Shown: positions 41,828-51,624 of the stretch, in pieces
Numbering within the stretch: position 1 is the stretch's first letter
Layout of the letters: each line of letters starts with the position of its first letter
DNA from: Achromobacter marplatensis
GTDB lineage: Bacteria; Pseudomonadota; Gammaproteobacteria; Burkholderiales; Burkholderiaceae_B
NCBI RefSeq assembly: GCF_002209535.1
Contig: NZ_NJIG01000006.1
Span: 186,001-250,000 of the forward strand
Length of the DNA: 64,000 nucleotides
Reading direction: 5' to 3'
Notes under the pieces: model-generated
Databases searched by the model: none
Told to the model about the DNA's origin: nothing
The model's input: the letters and a program-made list of their open reading frames with translations, nothing else
Program-made: the position numbers and the translations under genes

Positions 41828-43789
41828 TTAGACCGATTGCGCCGCGGCGGGGCGCAATTGCAGCACCGCGGTCAACACGGTCTTGCCCGGCGCGGACGAG
41901 ATGTCCAGCGTCCCGTGCACGCGGGTGATGCGGGCGTGCATGCTGCGCATGCCGACGCTGACACCGGCCTGCCGCACCGCGGCCACGTCGAAGCCGGCGC
42001 CGTCGTCTTCGATCCGCAGTTGCAGCTGGTCGGGCTGAGGCTGCTGCAGTTGCAGCTGTACGCGGCGCGCGCGGCTGTGCTTGACCACGTTGGTCAGCGC
42101 TTCCTCCACCAGCCGGGTCAGCGCCAGGCATTGCAAGGGGGAGGGCGGCGTGGTCCATTGCGGCGGAAATTGCCAGCTGGAATCCAGGTCCAGTTCGTCG
42201 AACAACTGCACGAAGCGGTGGCGCAGCGGGGCAGCCCACTCTGGAGGCGTCTCCGGGACTTTGACGCCCGCGCTGGAGCCGCTGTCGATCGTTTGGCGCA
42301 GGTCGTCGCGCAGCAGTTTCAGCATGGACAGGAATTGCTGGCCCTGCAGCGGGGCCTTGGCCTGTTCCACCATGGCCATCATGCGCACCAGCGATCCGCC
42401 CAGTCCGTCATGCAGGTCGTGCGCGATCTGCAAGCGTTCCTGCAGCCGGGTGTTGCTCATTGCCAGCGCGTGCTCGCGCTCCAGGGTGGTGGCCAATTCC
42501 GTGCGCGCCTCTGCGATGCTGTCGGCCAGCTCGTGGTTGAAGCGTTCAATCCGGCGCACGTTGCGCGCATGGCGCAATCCCAGGATCGCGGACATGCAGA
42601 GAGTGACGGCGATGCTGGAGAACGAGGTGTAGGTCGGGCCGGGACCGATCAGTTTCATGAGCCGCAGCAGATCGTGGATGATGACCACGAAGATGATCAG
42701 CAGGCAGGCCGCCAGCATGCGTTGTTCGGGTCGCCGGGTACGCCATGCATGCGCGCAGAACTGCAGGCAATTGGCGAGGAAAATGCCCGCGCTACCCAAT
42801 ACGGCGGCGCGCTGCGCTTCGGGCAACGCGGTATCCGGCGTGATCGCCAGCATGGCCAGCATCGCGGCCGCGACTGCCCACAGCACGCGTTCGGTACGTG
42901 GCAGAAACCGTTCGCTGAAACGCCAGGTGAACAGGCAGAAGCACGCCGTATACAGCACCAGCGCCATGGAATTGGCCCGGGCCGCCATCAGCGTGGTGGC
43001 GAACGGCCAGGGGCTGGTCGCCAGCACGTTGGCGACGAACAGCACCCAGAACAGAGCCATAAGCGCGTACCAGCCGTAGGTGGTCTGTTCGCGGCGGACG
43101 ATCCAGATGCAGAAGAACAGGGCGCCCAAGACGGCTGAGATGATCAGGTTCAGGACGTAAAGGGTGCGGTTGTTCCACCACAGGTCTTCCTGGAGCGCCT
43201 GCATGGCCTGCGCTGCGCCCAGGTGCACCGGACCCAGGCCGGGCGTCTGCTGCGACACGCCGACCACGCGCAGCCAGAGGGTGTTCACGCCGTCACGCAG
43301 CAGGGATTCAGGCAGGCGCCAGTAGCGCGGCAGGTTCCAGCTGCGCGACAGGGGTTCGGTCAGGTGCGCATCGCGCCAGATCAGTTCGTCGTTGATGAAG
43401 ACTTCGCCGGCCATGACCACGGATTCCAGCGTCAGGCCCACCGATCCGCTTTGGCCATCCGGGCATTGGCGTTGCCAGTCGATGCGGTACCAGACCGTGC
43501 CGCTGTAGTCCGGCCATCGCTTCGCCCAGTCGTCGGGCAGCGTGACCGGCTGCCAGGGCGATGCGTCAGGCCGGCTGCCCTCGGCCGCGCCCTGGGCGGC
43601 TGTGATGGACAGCAATTGGACCGTGCAGGCGGCTGGGGTCGCAGGCGCGGACAGCGCCGGTCCCGCCAACAGCGCCAGCCAGCACGCAAACAGCCATCTC
43701 AGGCCAATAAGCCGCGCGAGCGCGCGGCATGGACCGCCCGCGTGCGCGAGGAGACGGCCAGTTTGCGGTAGATGTGCTTGATGTGGCAT
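41828..43789 (-). CDS. NarX/DesK-type sensor histidine kinase with 7TM-like sensor
   Basis: Domains in order: signal peptide-like segment (about residues 28-48); a galactose-binding-like extracytoplasmic domain (about 50-205); seven hydrophobic helices (about 215-400), as in 7TMR-DISM sensors; HisKA_3 with the phospho-acceptor in IAHDLHDGLGGSLV; and HATPase (EALTNVVKHSRA, EDDGAGFD, GMRSMHARI). The only standard in-frame start able to keep the signal segment is the ATG at 43789, which overlaps regulator A by 91 bp; a non-standard start nearer 43700 is possible. It is bracketed by two NarL-type regulators, so one kinase may drive two outputs. Confidence 0.87.
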   Translation of the reverse strand: MPHQAHLPQTGRLLAHAGGPCRALARLIGLRWLFACWLALLAGPALSAPATPAACTVQLLSITAAQGAAEGSRPDASPWQPVTLPDDWAKRWPDYSGTVWYRIDWQRQCPDGQSGSVGLTLESVVMAGEVFINDELIWRDAHLTEPLSRSWNLPRYWRLPESLLRDGVNTLWLRVVGVSQQTPGLGPVHLGAAQAMQALQEDLWWNNRTLYVLNLIISAVLGALFFCIWIVRREQTTYGWYALMALFWVLFVANVLATSPWPFATTLMAARANSMALVLYTACFCLFTWRFSERFLPRTERVLWAVAAAMLAMLAITPDTALPEAQRAAVLGSAGIFLANCLQFCAHAWRTRRPEQRMLAACLLIIFVVIIHDLLRLMKLIGPGPTYTSFSSIAVTLCMSAILGLRHARNVRRIERFNHELADSIAEARTELATTLEREHALAMSNTRLQERLQIAHDLHDGLGGSLVRMMAMVEQAKAPLQGQQFLSMLKLLRDDLRQTIDSGSSAGVKVPETPPEWAAPLRHRFVQLFDELDLDSSWQFPPQWTTPPSPLQCLALTRLVEEALTNVVKHSRARRVQLQLQQPQPDQLQLRIEDDGAGFDVAAVRQAGVSVGMRSMHARITRVHGTLDISSAPGKTVLTAVLQLRPAAAQSV

Positions 43790-44382
43790 TCGACGGTATA
43801 GCGCGACAGGAACAACTGCTCGGCGATTTCGCGATTGGCAAGCCCCTCGGCCACCAGGCGAAGGATCTGGCTTTCGCGGGGGCTTAGTATCTCACCGCTT
43901 GCCGTGTCGGGTTGCTCCGTGGGCCGGGGGCGCAGTTCGTCGATGATGCGGCGGGCCACAAAGGGGTCGATCGGCGCGCCGCCACGCAGCACGCTGCGCA
44001 ACGACAGCGAGACCTCCAGGTCGTCGCGTTCCTTCAGCACATAGCCCGTGGCGCCGGCCCGCAGGGCAGCCAGGATCGCGTCTTCCGTGCACCAGGCGGA
44101 AATCACCAGGATGGCCAGGCCGGGATCGGCCGCGTGCATCTCGGCGATCAGATCGATGCCGCTGCCGTCCGGCAGGCCCAGGTCCACCAGCGCCAGGGCG
44201 ACCGGCTGGTTGGCCAGACAGGCGCGAGCCTCGGCCAAGGATCCGGCATGCACCAGCGCGTCGGGCTGATAGCCCAGTTGTAGCAGCAGGCCCTCCAGCC
44301 GCCGGCGGACCAGCGGTTCGTCTTCCACCAGCAGCACCGGGGCGGGCAGGGTGAGCTCGGGAGTTTGCAGGGTGGCGGACAT
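43699..44382 (-). CDS. NarL/LuxR-family response regulator A
   Basis: A 227-residue regulator with acidic residues E20/D21, phospho-acceptor D67 in LALVDLGLPDGSG, and a LuxR HTH near the end (LSPRESQILRLVAEGLANREIAEQL). It is the first gene of the regulator A-kinase-regulator B set and is divergent from the chemotaxis receptor gene. Its HTH differs from that of regulator B, so the two probably bind different sites. Its last 91 bp overlap the start of the kinase gene. Confidence 0.92.
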   Translation of the reverse strand: MSATLQTPELTLPAPVLLVEDEPLVRRRLEGLLLQLGYQPDALVHAGSLAEARACLANQPVALALVDLGLPDGSGIDLIAEMHAADPGLAILVISAWCTEDAILAALRAGATGYVLKERDDLEVSLSLRSVLRGGAPIDPFVARRIIDELRPRPTEQPDTASGEILSPRESQILRLVAEGLANREIAEQLFLSRYTVECHIKHIYRKLAVSSRTRAVHAARSRGLLA

Positions 44383-44503
44383 AGGTGCGGGGGGAGGGAA
44401 GACCGGGAAAGGCAGGATTGCCCGATTCTAATTGTGAGGGGGCGGGTGCCAGGGCGGCTATCCCTGGAAACAGGTAATTGACGAAAATTCAAGGGTTTAC
44501 CCC

Positions 44504-44530
44504 TAAAGTCCCGACCCGCCATGCCGTAAG
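44504..44530 (+). promoter_or_regulatory. Candidate sigma-28 (FliA) promoter of the chemotaxis receptor
   Basis: TAAAGTCC-N11-GCCGTAAG resembles the flagellar class 3 consensus TAAAGTTT-N11-GCCGATAA: the -35 core TAAAGT and the exact 11-bp spacing match, and the -10 shares GCCG. Transcription would begin near 44537, giving a leader of about 75 nt and supporting the receptor start at 44612. Confidence 0.6.
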
Positions 44531-44611
44531 CCCATGGTGGCTGCCGGTTTTCGCCAGCGGGCCGCAGACCCGTGTCCTCCGATATGGGAAATGGCTGAAA
44601 AAAAGGCAGGC

Positions 44612-46471
44612 ATGAAAATTACCTCGTTGCGCAACCGTATCTTGTTGATTACTTGCTTTACCGTTGTGGGTGCCCTGGTCCTCTCCGGGATCACCACCTA
44701 CCAGATCGTCCGCAGCAACATGATGGCGACGATCTCGGGCAACCTGGACGCCATTGCCGCCGGCAATGCCAGCGCCATCGAACGCTGGTCCGAGGACAAG
44801 GCCCAGGCGGTCGTCGCCACCGCGGCCGTGGTGGAAAAGGGCGATCCGCGCGGCCTGACCAAATTGATGGGCGAAACGAACGGCTTCCCCATTTCCACCA
44901 TCGGCTGGTCAGACAAGACCTTTTTCTCGACCACGCAGGTGGCGGCTGACTATGACCCCACGGCGCGCCCCTGGTACAAGAGCGCGGTGGCGGCCGGCAA
45001 GCTGACGGTCACCAAACCCTATGGCGACTCGGGCACCGGCAAGCTCTACGTGGCGTTCACCACGCCCATGATCCGTGGCGGCCAGACGACGGGCGTACTG
45101 AGCGGCGCGGTGCCGCTGGACGGCATCCAGAGCATCATCCGCGCAATCCGTCCCACACCGTCCAGCCTGGCCTTCGTGGTGGCGACCGACGGGCAGGTCA
45201 TTGCGCACGTGAACGACAAGCTGGCGCTCAAACCGTCCACCGACGTGGCGCCTGAGCTGACGCCCGCCGCGCTCTCGGCCATGTCGCGCGACGGCGCCGA
45301 GCCCCTTGCGGTCAACCTGGACGGGGTGCCGAAGCTGCTGAAGGTCCGCCGCATTCCGGGCACGGACTGGTCGCTGGCAATCGCGCTGGACAGCGCCGAG
45401 GCCACTGCCGGCCTGACGCAGGTGCTCAACGCCACGCTGATCTCGCTGGTGGTGCTGACGCTGTTGGCAGTCGGGATCGCCAGCGTGGTGACGTCCCGCG
45501 CCTTCAAGCGCCTGTCGGCCGTACGCGACGCAATGGACACCATCGGTTCGGGCGACGGCGACATGACGCATCGCCTGGAGGTCGTGGGCCATGACGAAGT
45601 GGCGCAGATCTCGTCGTCGTTCAACGCGTTTGTCGACAAAATAAGCACCGTGATGCTGGATGTACGCACCGGCGTGCATTCGATGTCGGCCGCAACCCGC
45701 GAAATCGACATGGGTAACCGCGATCTCTCGCAGCGCACCGAGACCTCGGCGGGCTCCTTGCAGGAAACCTCGTCGGCGCTCACGCAACTGACTTCCAGCG
45801 TGCGTCAGACGGAAGAGGCCGCGGAACACGCCACGCGCCTGGCCACGGAAGCCAGTTCGGCGGCCGAGCGCGGCGGGCTGGTCGTCACCGACGCGGTGAC
45901 GACGATGAGCGCGATTTCGCAGTCGTCGCAGCGCATCACGGAAATCATCAGCGTGATCGACGGCATCGCCTTCCAGACCAACATCCTGGCGCTGAACGCG
46001 GCCGTGGAAGCGGCGCGTGCCGGCGAGCAAGGCCGCGGCTTTGCCGTGGTGGCGGGCGAAGTCCGCACCCTGGCGCAACGCAGCGCGGCGTCGGCGCAGG
46101 AAATCCGGACCCTGATCCAGGCGTCGGTCGAAAACGTCAAGAGCGGCACCGAACGCGTGCAGGCCGCCGGTTCGACCATGAGCGAGATCGTTGAAGGCAT
46201 TTCGCGCGTGCAGCGCCTGGTGACCGAGATCCACGGCGCGATGACCGAGCAAAGCGTCGGCATCAGCCAGATCGACCGCAGCGTGGCGGACATGGACCAG
46301 GCAACGCAGCAGAATGCCGCGCTGGTGGAAGAGTCCGCCGCGGCCTCGGCCATGCTCAGCGATCAGGCGCGCGTGCTGGCCGATACGGTGGCGCTGTTCA
46401 AGCTGCGGGGCGACGCCCACGGCTCGGCGCCTCGGATGCTGGCCTTGCCGCAGGCCGCACCGGCCTACTAA
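44612..46471 (+). CDS. Methyl-accepting chemotaxis protein with dCACHE-type sensor
   Basis: From the ATG at 44612 (619 aa): TM1 at about 8-30, a periplasmic double-CACHE-like sensor (about 35-275, with [33 protein letters not shown] typical), TM2 at about 278-300, HAMP, and a signalling domain with the conserved hairpin tip ([31 protein letters not shown]). dCACHE sensors commonly bind amino acids or organic acids. There is no C-terminal NWETF-type CheR tether. A longer frame to 44534 would start within the probable sigma-28 promoter and is rejected. Confidence 0.93.
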   Translation: MKITSLRNRILLITCFTVVGALVLSGITTYQIVRSNMMATISGNLDAIAAGNASAIERWSEDKAQAVVATAAVVEKGDPRGLTKLMGETNGFPISTIGWSDKTFFSTTQVAADYDPTARPWYKSAVAAGKLTVTKPYGDSGTGKLYVAFTTPMIRGGQTTGVLSGAVPLDGIQSIIRAIRPTPSSLAFVVATDGQVIAHVNDKLALKPSTDVAPELTPAALSAMSRDGAEPLAVNLDGVPKLLKVRRIPGTDWSLAIALDSAEATAGLTQVLNATLISLVVLTLLAVGIASVVTSRAFKRLSAVRDAMDTIGSGDGDMTHRLEVVGHDEVAQISSSFNAFVDKISTVMLDVRTGVHSMSAATREIDMGNRDLSQRTETSAGSLQETSSALTQLTSSVRQTEEAAEHATRLATEASSAAERGGLVVTDAVTTMSAISQSSQRITEIISVIDGIAFQTNILALNAAVEAARAGEQGRGFAVVAGEVRTLAQRSAASAQEIRTLIQASVENVKSGTERVQAAGSTMSEIVEGISRVQRLVTEIHGAMTEQSVGISQIDRSVADMDQATQQNAALVEESAAASAMLSDQARVLADTVALFKLRGDAHGSAPRMLALPQAAPAY

Positions 46472-46580
46472 AGCGGGCCCTCGGCGCCCCTCTCGACCCG
46501 CCTTGGCAAGCGGGCGGGAGTTGCCTGTCAGCCCGGTTGGCCGCAGAATCTGCGAAGCCCAAGGACTGAACAGAGGACTC

Positions 46581-47390
46581 ATGATGGTTGAGCACGCCGC
46601 GCCCGCGCCAGAAAGTTGCCTGATCCCCACCGCACAGGGGCGGATCCACGCCCGGCAATGGCCGGGCGGGGCCGATGCGCAGGCTGGCGCGCCCATCGTC
46701 CTGCTGCACGACTCGCTGGGATGCGTGGACCTGTGGCGTGATTTCCCAGCCAAGCTTGCCCAGGCCACGGGGCGGGCGGTCATCGCCTACGATCGGTTGG
46801 GTTTCGGCAAGTCGGACCCGCACCCCGGCCGCCTGCAGGCGGATTTTGTCGGCAATGAGGCGAGCGACGCCTTCGCCGCGCTGGCGGCCCATTTCAAGTT
46901 GACCGGCTTCATCGCATTCGGCCATAGCGTCGGGGGCGGAATGGCCGTGTCGATCGCCGCGGCCTATCCCGGCCGCTGCATCGGCGTCATCACCGAATCC
47001 GCCCAGGAATTCGTCGAAGACCGCACCCTGGAAGGCATCCGCGTGGCCGGCGAGCAATTCAAGGACCCGGCGCAACTGGACCGCTTGAAGCGCTATCACG
47101 GCGAGAAGGCGCAATGGGTGTTGGACGCCTGGGTCCAGACCTGGCAATCCCCCGAATTCGCCGACTGGAACCTGGACGCGGTTTTGCCCCAAGTTACCGT
47201 GCCGCTTCTGGCCATCCATGGCGAAAACGACGAATACGGTTCCATGCGCCACCCCGAAAAACTGACGGCGCTGGCCGGTGGCCCCGCAGACATGCTGCCC
47301 ATGTCCGGCTGCGGCCACGTGCCGCACCGCGAGCGCGAAGAGGCGGTGCTGGAGGCGGTGCGGGTGTTCCTGGGTCAGCGGGGCGTTTGA
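46581..47390 (+). CDS. Alpha/beta hydrolase
   Basis: A 269-residue cytoplasmic hydrolase. Visible are VLLHDSLGCVDLW (40-52, His-Asp in place of the usual His-Gly), YDRLGFGKSD, the nucleophile S116 in FGHSVGGG, an acid near HGENDEYG, and the catalytic His in GCGHVPHRE. GAGG precedes ATGATG. It may be an esterase or C-C hydrolase; the substrate is unknown. It sits alone between the chemotaxis receptor and the hypothetical gene at 47511. Confidence 0.9.
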   Translation: MMVEHAAPAPESCLIPTAQGRIHARQWPGGADAQAGAPIVLLHDSLGCVDLWRDFPAKLAQATGRAVIAYDRLGFGKSDPHPGRLQADFVGNEASDAFAALAAHFKLTGFIAFGHSVGGGMAVSIAAAYPGRCIGVITESAQEFVEDRTLEGIRVAGEQFKDPAQLDRLKRYHGEKAQWVLDAWVQTWQSPEFADWNLDAVLPQVTVPLLAIHGENDEYGSMRHPEKLTALAGGPADMLPMSGCGHVPHREREEAVLEAVRVFLGQRGV

Positions 47391-47510
47391 GGCGTTTGGG
47401 CCTCCGCTGCGCGCGGCCCTTAATTTTTCGGGCGTCCTGCCGTTAGGACTGGGAGAAATCCCGATAAATCAGGGCAGGCCTTGCCCACGCGCTGGGACGA
47501 CATCGCCACC

Positions 47511-49055
47511 ATGACCCCCATCAGTTCATCCGGAGGGCTGCAGAGCGCCCTCCCGTTCAATACCGCCAACACCGTCGTGCGTACGCCCGACGCCACGCTG
47601 GCGACCGTCGCGTCCGCGTCGACCCGCGTCGCGCTGGGCCAGCCGGCATCGGCTGCCAATTCCACCATCTATACGCAGACGGGCGCGATCGACGATCCCC
47701 TGTCGGCGTTGATGGCCCGGAACGTGCGGGCGGGCGCCGGCAACCCGTTCCAGGACCTGGGCGCGGCGTTGCTGGGTCGTTTCCGGACAGACGGCGGCAA
47801 CTATGCCCAGTCGGTGACGGCGCCCGGCGTGCCGTCCCAAACCGGATCGGACAGCGCGTTGCAATCCCGGCTGCGCCTGCAAGCCGACAATACGGTCTCA
47901 TTACGGATCGGCACGGCTAGCGGGGCCAAGGTCGAGATTTCCTTGGCTCGCGGCCAGGAAGGCCTGGCGGTGCAGATCGACGTGACCGACGGCACGCTGA
48001 CCGAGGACGAGCGCAATGCGATCGCGGCCTTGTCCGGCGCTTTCGAAGACGCGCTGGACGGACTGTCCCAGGTGCCGCCACGGCTGGATATCGCCGGTCT
48101 GGCGGATGTGGACGCCTCGGTCTTGTCGTCGGTGAATTTGCGCGCGGTCACCCGCGCCGATGGCGTCGCGGTGCAGACCATCGAATTCCAGGCTGACAGC
48201 GGGCAGCGGTCGGTGACCTACTCGGGGCCCGCTGGCGAGGTCAGCGTCAATGTCGACCTGAGCAAGCCCGCCACGTTCGGCACGGCCGAGCAGCAGGCGG
48301 CGGCGCTCAGCAAGGCTTTGCTGCAGTTCGACAGCGCACAGCGCCGTGGCAATGGCGACGAAGCGCTGATGGCCATGTTCAAGAGCGCCTTTTCGGCCGT
48401 GCATGGCAGCTATGGGGCGGCATTGACCGAACGGTCGCAGCCGGCAGGCACCGTCGTCCGTGTGCCGGCCTCGGAATCCCACCGGGCCTTGCTGTCAGGC
48501 CTGGCGGACTACTCGGCGTCGATCAAACAGGAATCCAAGAGCAGCAATCCCGCCCGTCTGGAAGAAGTCGACGGGTTCTCGATGCGGGTGTCGCAAAGCA
48601 GCAAGGTCACGGGGCGGGCCGGCTCCAACCTGGCGATCACGCAGGACCAGCAGTCCGCGCTTGACGCCAGCTTCCACAAGCCCTTGTCGCCGCACGAAAC
48701 CCTGGCGCTGAGCACGGACAAGTCTTCCCAGAACTACCTCTACTACCAGGTCAAGGACTCCACCAGCAGCCGTACCGAACTGGCGTACGAGCGCGGCGGA
48801 TTGACCTCGGCGTCGGTGACGCACTCGCGTAACCTGTCCATGCAGATATCCAAGTTCGTGGGCGGGGAGCGGGTGGAATACACCGTCATCCCCACGGTCG
48901 ATACGGTCACGCACGATCTGCTGCCCATGTTGCGCGCGGCGCAACTGGACGGACAGGAAGCAGACAGCCGGCAGCCGCGCGACCAGACCGAGGCGATCCT
49001 GCGCCGCCGGTACCATGACCTGGCGAATTCGGTGGCGGCGTTGAATCAGGGGTAA
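47511..49055 (+). CDS. Hypothetical Ser/Thr-rich soluble protein lacking Cys and Trp (514 aa)
   Basis: The family is not recognised. The protein has no signal peptide or TM segment, contains no cysteine or tryptophan, and begins with an uncharged Ser/Thr/Ala-rich stretch of about 50 residues. Such composition is common in flagellar, type III-secreted or surface proteins. A -10-like CCCGATAA (47460-47467) upstream, close to the sigma-28 consensus, would fit a flagellar-class gene, but its -35 is weak. The ATG at 47511 is preferred; a TTG at 47481 would add ten residues. Confidence 0.72.
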   Translation: MTPISSSGGLQSALPFNTANTVVRTPDATLATVASASTRVALGQPASAANSTIYTQTGAIDDPLSALMARNVRAGAGNPFQDLGAALLGRFRTDGGNYAQSVTAPGVPSQTGSDSALQSRLRLQADNTVSLRIGTASGAKVEISLARGQEGLAVQIDVTDGTLTEDERNAIAALSGAFEDALDGLSQVPPRLDIAGLADVDASVLSSVNLRAVTRADGVAVQTIEFQADSGQRSVTYSGPAGEVSVNVDLSKPATFGTAEQQAAALSKALLQFDSAQRRGNGDEALMAMFKSAFSAVHGSYGAALTERSQPAGTVVRVPASESHRALLSGLADYSASIKQESKSSNPARLEEVDGFSMRVSQSSKVTGRAGSNLAITQDQQSALDASFHKPLSPHETLALSTDKSSQNYLYYQVKDSTSSRTELAYERGGLTSASVTHSRNLSMQISKFVGGERVEYTVIPTVDTVTHDLLPMLRAAQLDGQEADSRQPRDQTEAILRRRYHDLANSVAALNQG

Positions 49056-49092
49056 ATCGCCGCCGTTCGCGGCGTCCATTACTATTCCTGGC

Positions 49093-51624
49093 ATGAGCCA
49101 GCGAAAGAACTCCGCCAAGCCGCGCGCCGACGCCTGCATCCGCGTCCGAGGCGCGCGCGAGCACAATCTGAAGAATGTGGATGTGGACATCCCGCGGGAT
49201 GCGCTGGTGGTGTTCTCCGGCGTATCGGGGTCGGGAAAGTCGTCGCTGGCCTTCGGCACGCTGTATGCCGAAGCGCAGCGGCGCTACCTGGAGTCCCTGT
49301 CGCCCTACGCCCGGCGGCTGATCGACCAGGTCGGCGTGCCCGACGTGGACGCGATCGACGGCTTGCCGCCGGCCGTGGCGCTGCAACAGCAGCGCGGCAC
49401 GCCGAACGTGCGTTCCACGGTGGGCAGCGTCACCACCCTGTCCAGCATGTTGCGCATGCTGTATTCCCGTGCCGGCACGTATCCGGCACGCCAGCCGATG
49501 CTGTACGCCGAGGATTTCTCGCCTAACACGCCGCAGGGCGCGTGCCCCAACTGCCATGGCTTGGGCTACGTGTACGACGTGACCGAGCAGTCCATGGTGC
49601 CCGATCCGTCGCTGAGCATCCGGGAGCGCGCCATCGCGTCGTGGCCGCCGGCCTGGCACGGACAGAACCTGCGCGACATCCTGGTCACGCTGGGATACGA
49701 CGTGGACAAACCGTGGCGTGACCTGCCCAAGAAGGCGCGCGACTGGATCCTGTACACGGATGAGCAGCCCACGGTGCCGGTCTACGCGGGCTTCACGCCC
49801 GCCGAAACCCGCGCCGCGTTGCGCCGCAAGCAGGAACCCAGCTATATGGGCACCTACACGGGGGCGCGGCGCTACGTGATGCACACGTTCGCCACCACGC
49901 AGAGCGCCATGATGAAAAAGCGCGTTGCGCGCTTCATGACCGGCGCGCCGTGCCCGGTGTGCGATGGCCGGCGCTTGAAGCGCGAAGCGCTGTCGGTCAA
50001 GTTCGCGGGGCTGGACATTGGCACCCTATCCCGGCTGCCGCTCACCCGCATTGCGCAGGTCCTGGCGCCGGCGGCCAACGGCCACGCGGACGGGGCGGCG
50101 GCGGACGGTGCGCGCCATATCGCCGCGCAACGCATTGCCCACGATCTCGTCGAACGCATCGGGACCTTGCAGGCGCTGGGCCTGGGGTATCTGGCGATGG
50201 ACCGCTCCACGCCCACCCTGTCGCCCGGCGAACTGCAGCGGCTGCGGCTGGCGACCCAGATCCGATCCAACCTGTTTGGCGTGGTGTATGTGCTGGACGA
50301 GCCCTCTGCCGGCCTGCATCCGGCGGACGGGCAGGCGTTGCATCGCGCGCTGGACCAGTTGAAGGCGGCCGGCAACACGCTGTTCGTGGTGGAGCACGAC
50401 CTGGACACCTTGCGCCGTGCCGACTGGCTGGTGGATGTGGGACCCGGCGCGGGGCAGCACGGCGGGCAGGTGCTGTATAGCGGCCCGCCCGAAGGCCTGC
50501 GCAAGGTCGGGGCGTCGCTGACTGCCCGGTATCTGTTCGACCGCGCAACCACGCCCCGCCGGCCGCCGCGCGAGCCCGCGGCATGGCTGTCCTTGCGCGG
50601 CATCCACCGCAACAACCTGCATGGCCTGGATGTCCGCTTCCCGCTGGGCGCGTTCACGGCCGTCACGGGCGTATCGGGCTCCGGGAAATCCAGCCTGGTC
50701 AGCCAGGCGCTGGTTGAACTGATCGGCGAACATCTGGGGCACGAGCCCATCGTGGAAGAGCCTGAGGGCGATCTGCCCCAGCCCGATACGCTGCCGCGCA
50801 CGACGGGCCGCATCCACGCGGGCGCTGATGCCATCAAGCGGCTGGTGAACGTGGACCAGAAGCCCATCGGCCGCACGCCACGCTCCAATCTGGCAACCTA
50901 TACGGGCCTGTTCGACCACGTCCGCAAACTCTTCGCCGCGACCCGCACTGCCAAGTCCCGCCGATACGGTGCGGGCCGTTTCTCGTTCAACGTCGCCCAA
51001 GGCCGCTGCGAGACCTGCGAGGGCGAAGGTTTTGTCCATATCGAACTGCTGTTCATGCCCAGCGTCTATGCGCCGTGCCCCACTTGCCATGGCAGCCGCT
51101 ACAACGCGAAGACGCTGGAAATCGAATGGAACGGCCGCAACATCGCCCAAGTGCTGGCGATGACGGTTGACGAAGCGCATGCCTTCTTCCAGGATGAACC
51201 CGTGGTGCAACGCCCCTTGGCGCTGCTGCACGAGATCGGCCTGGGCTATCTGCGCCTGGGGCAACCGGCGACCGAGCTGTCCGGCGGCGAAGCGCAGCGC
51301 ATCAAATTGGCCACCGAACTGCAGCGCAGCCAGCGCGGCAATACGCTCTACGTGCTGGATGAGCCCACCACGGGCCTGCACGCGGCCGATGTGGATAAGC
51401 TGATGGCGCAGTTGCACGGGCTCGTGGACGCCGGCAACACCGTCGTGGTCGTCGAGCATGACCTGCGCGTAGTTGCGGGCAGCGACTGGATGATCGACGT
51501 CGGTCCGGGCGCGGGCGACGAAGGCGGCCACATCGTCGCCGAAGGCACGCCGCAGGCCGTCAGCGCGGCCGGCGTCGGGGTTACGGCGCCATTCCTCCAA
51601 AAACTGTTTCAAGAGTCTGTATGA
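49093..51624 (+). CDS. UvrA-like ABC ATPase (UvrA2 class)
   Basis: A soluble twin-ABC protein of 843 residues, about 100 shorter than canonical UvrA because the UvrB-binding insertion is missing, the mark of UvrA2/DrrC-like proteins. NBD1 has Walker A GVSGSGKSS (43-51) and a changed signature LSPGELQRLRLA; NBD2 has GVSGSGKSS and the canonical LSGGEAQRIKLA. The C-terminal zinc module is complete (CETC-x19-CPTC), but the first one keeps only one CxxC pair (CPNC), with CPVC further on. Proteins of this class aid resistance to DNA-binding drugs or repair without UvrB. Its stop overlaps the GNAT gene (ATGA). Confidence 0.92.
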   Translation: MSQRKNSAKPRADACIRVRGAREHNLKNVDVDIPRDALVVFSGVSGSGKSSLAFGTLYAEAQRRYLESLSPYARRLIDQVGVPDVDAIDGLPPAVALQQQRGTPNVRSTVGSVTTLSSMLRMLYSRAGTYPARQPMLYAEDFSPNTPQGACPNCHGLGYVYDVTEQSMVPDPSLSIRERAIASWPPAWHGQNLRDILVTLGYDVDKPWRDLPKKARDWILYTDEQPTVPVYAGFTPAETRAALRRKQEPSYMGTYTGARRYVMHTFATTQSAMMKKRVARFMTGAPCPVCDGRRLKREALSVKFAGLDIGTLSRLPLTRIAQVLAPAANGHADGAAADGARHIAAQRIAHDLVERIGTLQALGLGYLAMDRSTPTLSPGELQRLRLATQIRSNLFGVVYVLDEPSAGLHPADGQALHRALDQLKAAGNTLFVVEHDLDTLRRADWLVDVGPGAGQHGGQVLYSGPPEGLRKVGASLTARYLFDRATTPRRPPREPAAWLSLRGIHRNNLHGLDVRFPLGAFTAVTGVSGSGKSSLVSQALVELIGEHLGHEPIVEEPEGDLPQPDTLPRTTGRIHAGADAIKRLVNVDQKPIGRTPRSNLATYTGLFDHVRKLFAATRTAKSRRYGAGRFSFNVAQGRCETCEGEGFVHIELLFMPSVYAPCPTCHGSRYNAKTLEIEWNGRNIAQVLAMTVDEAHAFFQDEPVVQRPLALLHEIGLGYLRLGQPATELSGGEAQRIKLATELQRSQRGNTLYVLDEPTTGLHAADVDKLMAQLHGLVDAGNTVVVVEHDLRVVAGSDWMIDVGPGAGDEGGHIVAEGTPQAVSAAGVGVTAPFLQKLFQESV

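Noticed and set aside
41060-43138. 692-codon rightward frame opposite the kinase and regulator B
   Set aside because: Shadow of high third-position GC on the real leftward genes; its translation is low-complexity Arg/Gln/Gly.
44909-46783. 624-codon leftward frame opposite the chemotaxis receptor
   Set aside because: Antisense shadow; the receptor frame has clear domains.
50026-51612. 528-codon leftward frame opposite the UvrA2-like gene
   Set aside because: Antisense shadow with no domain pattern.
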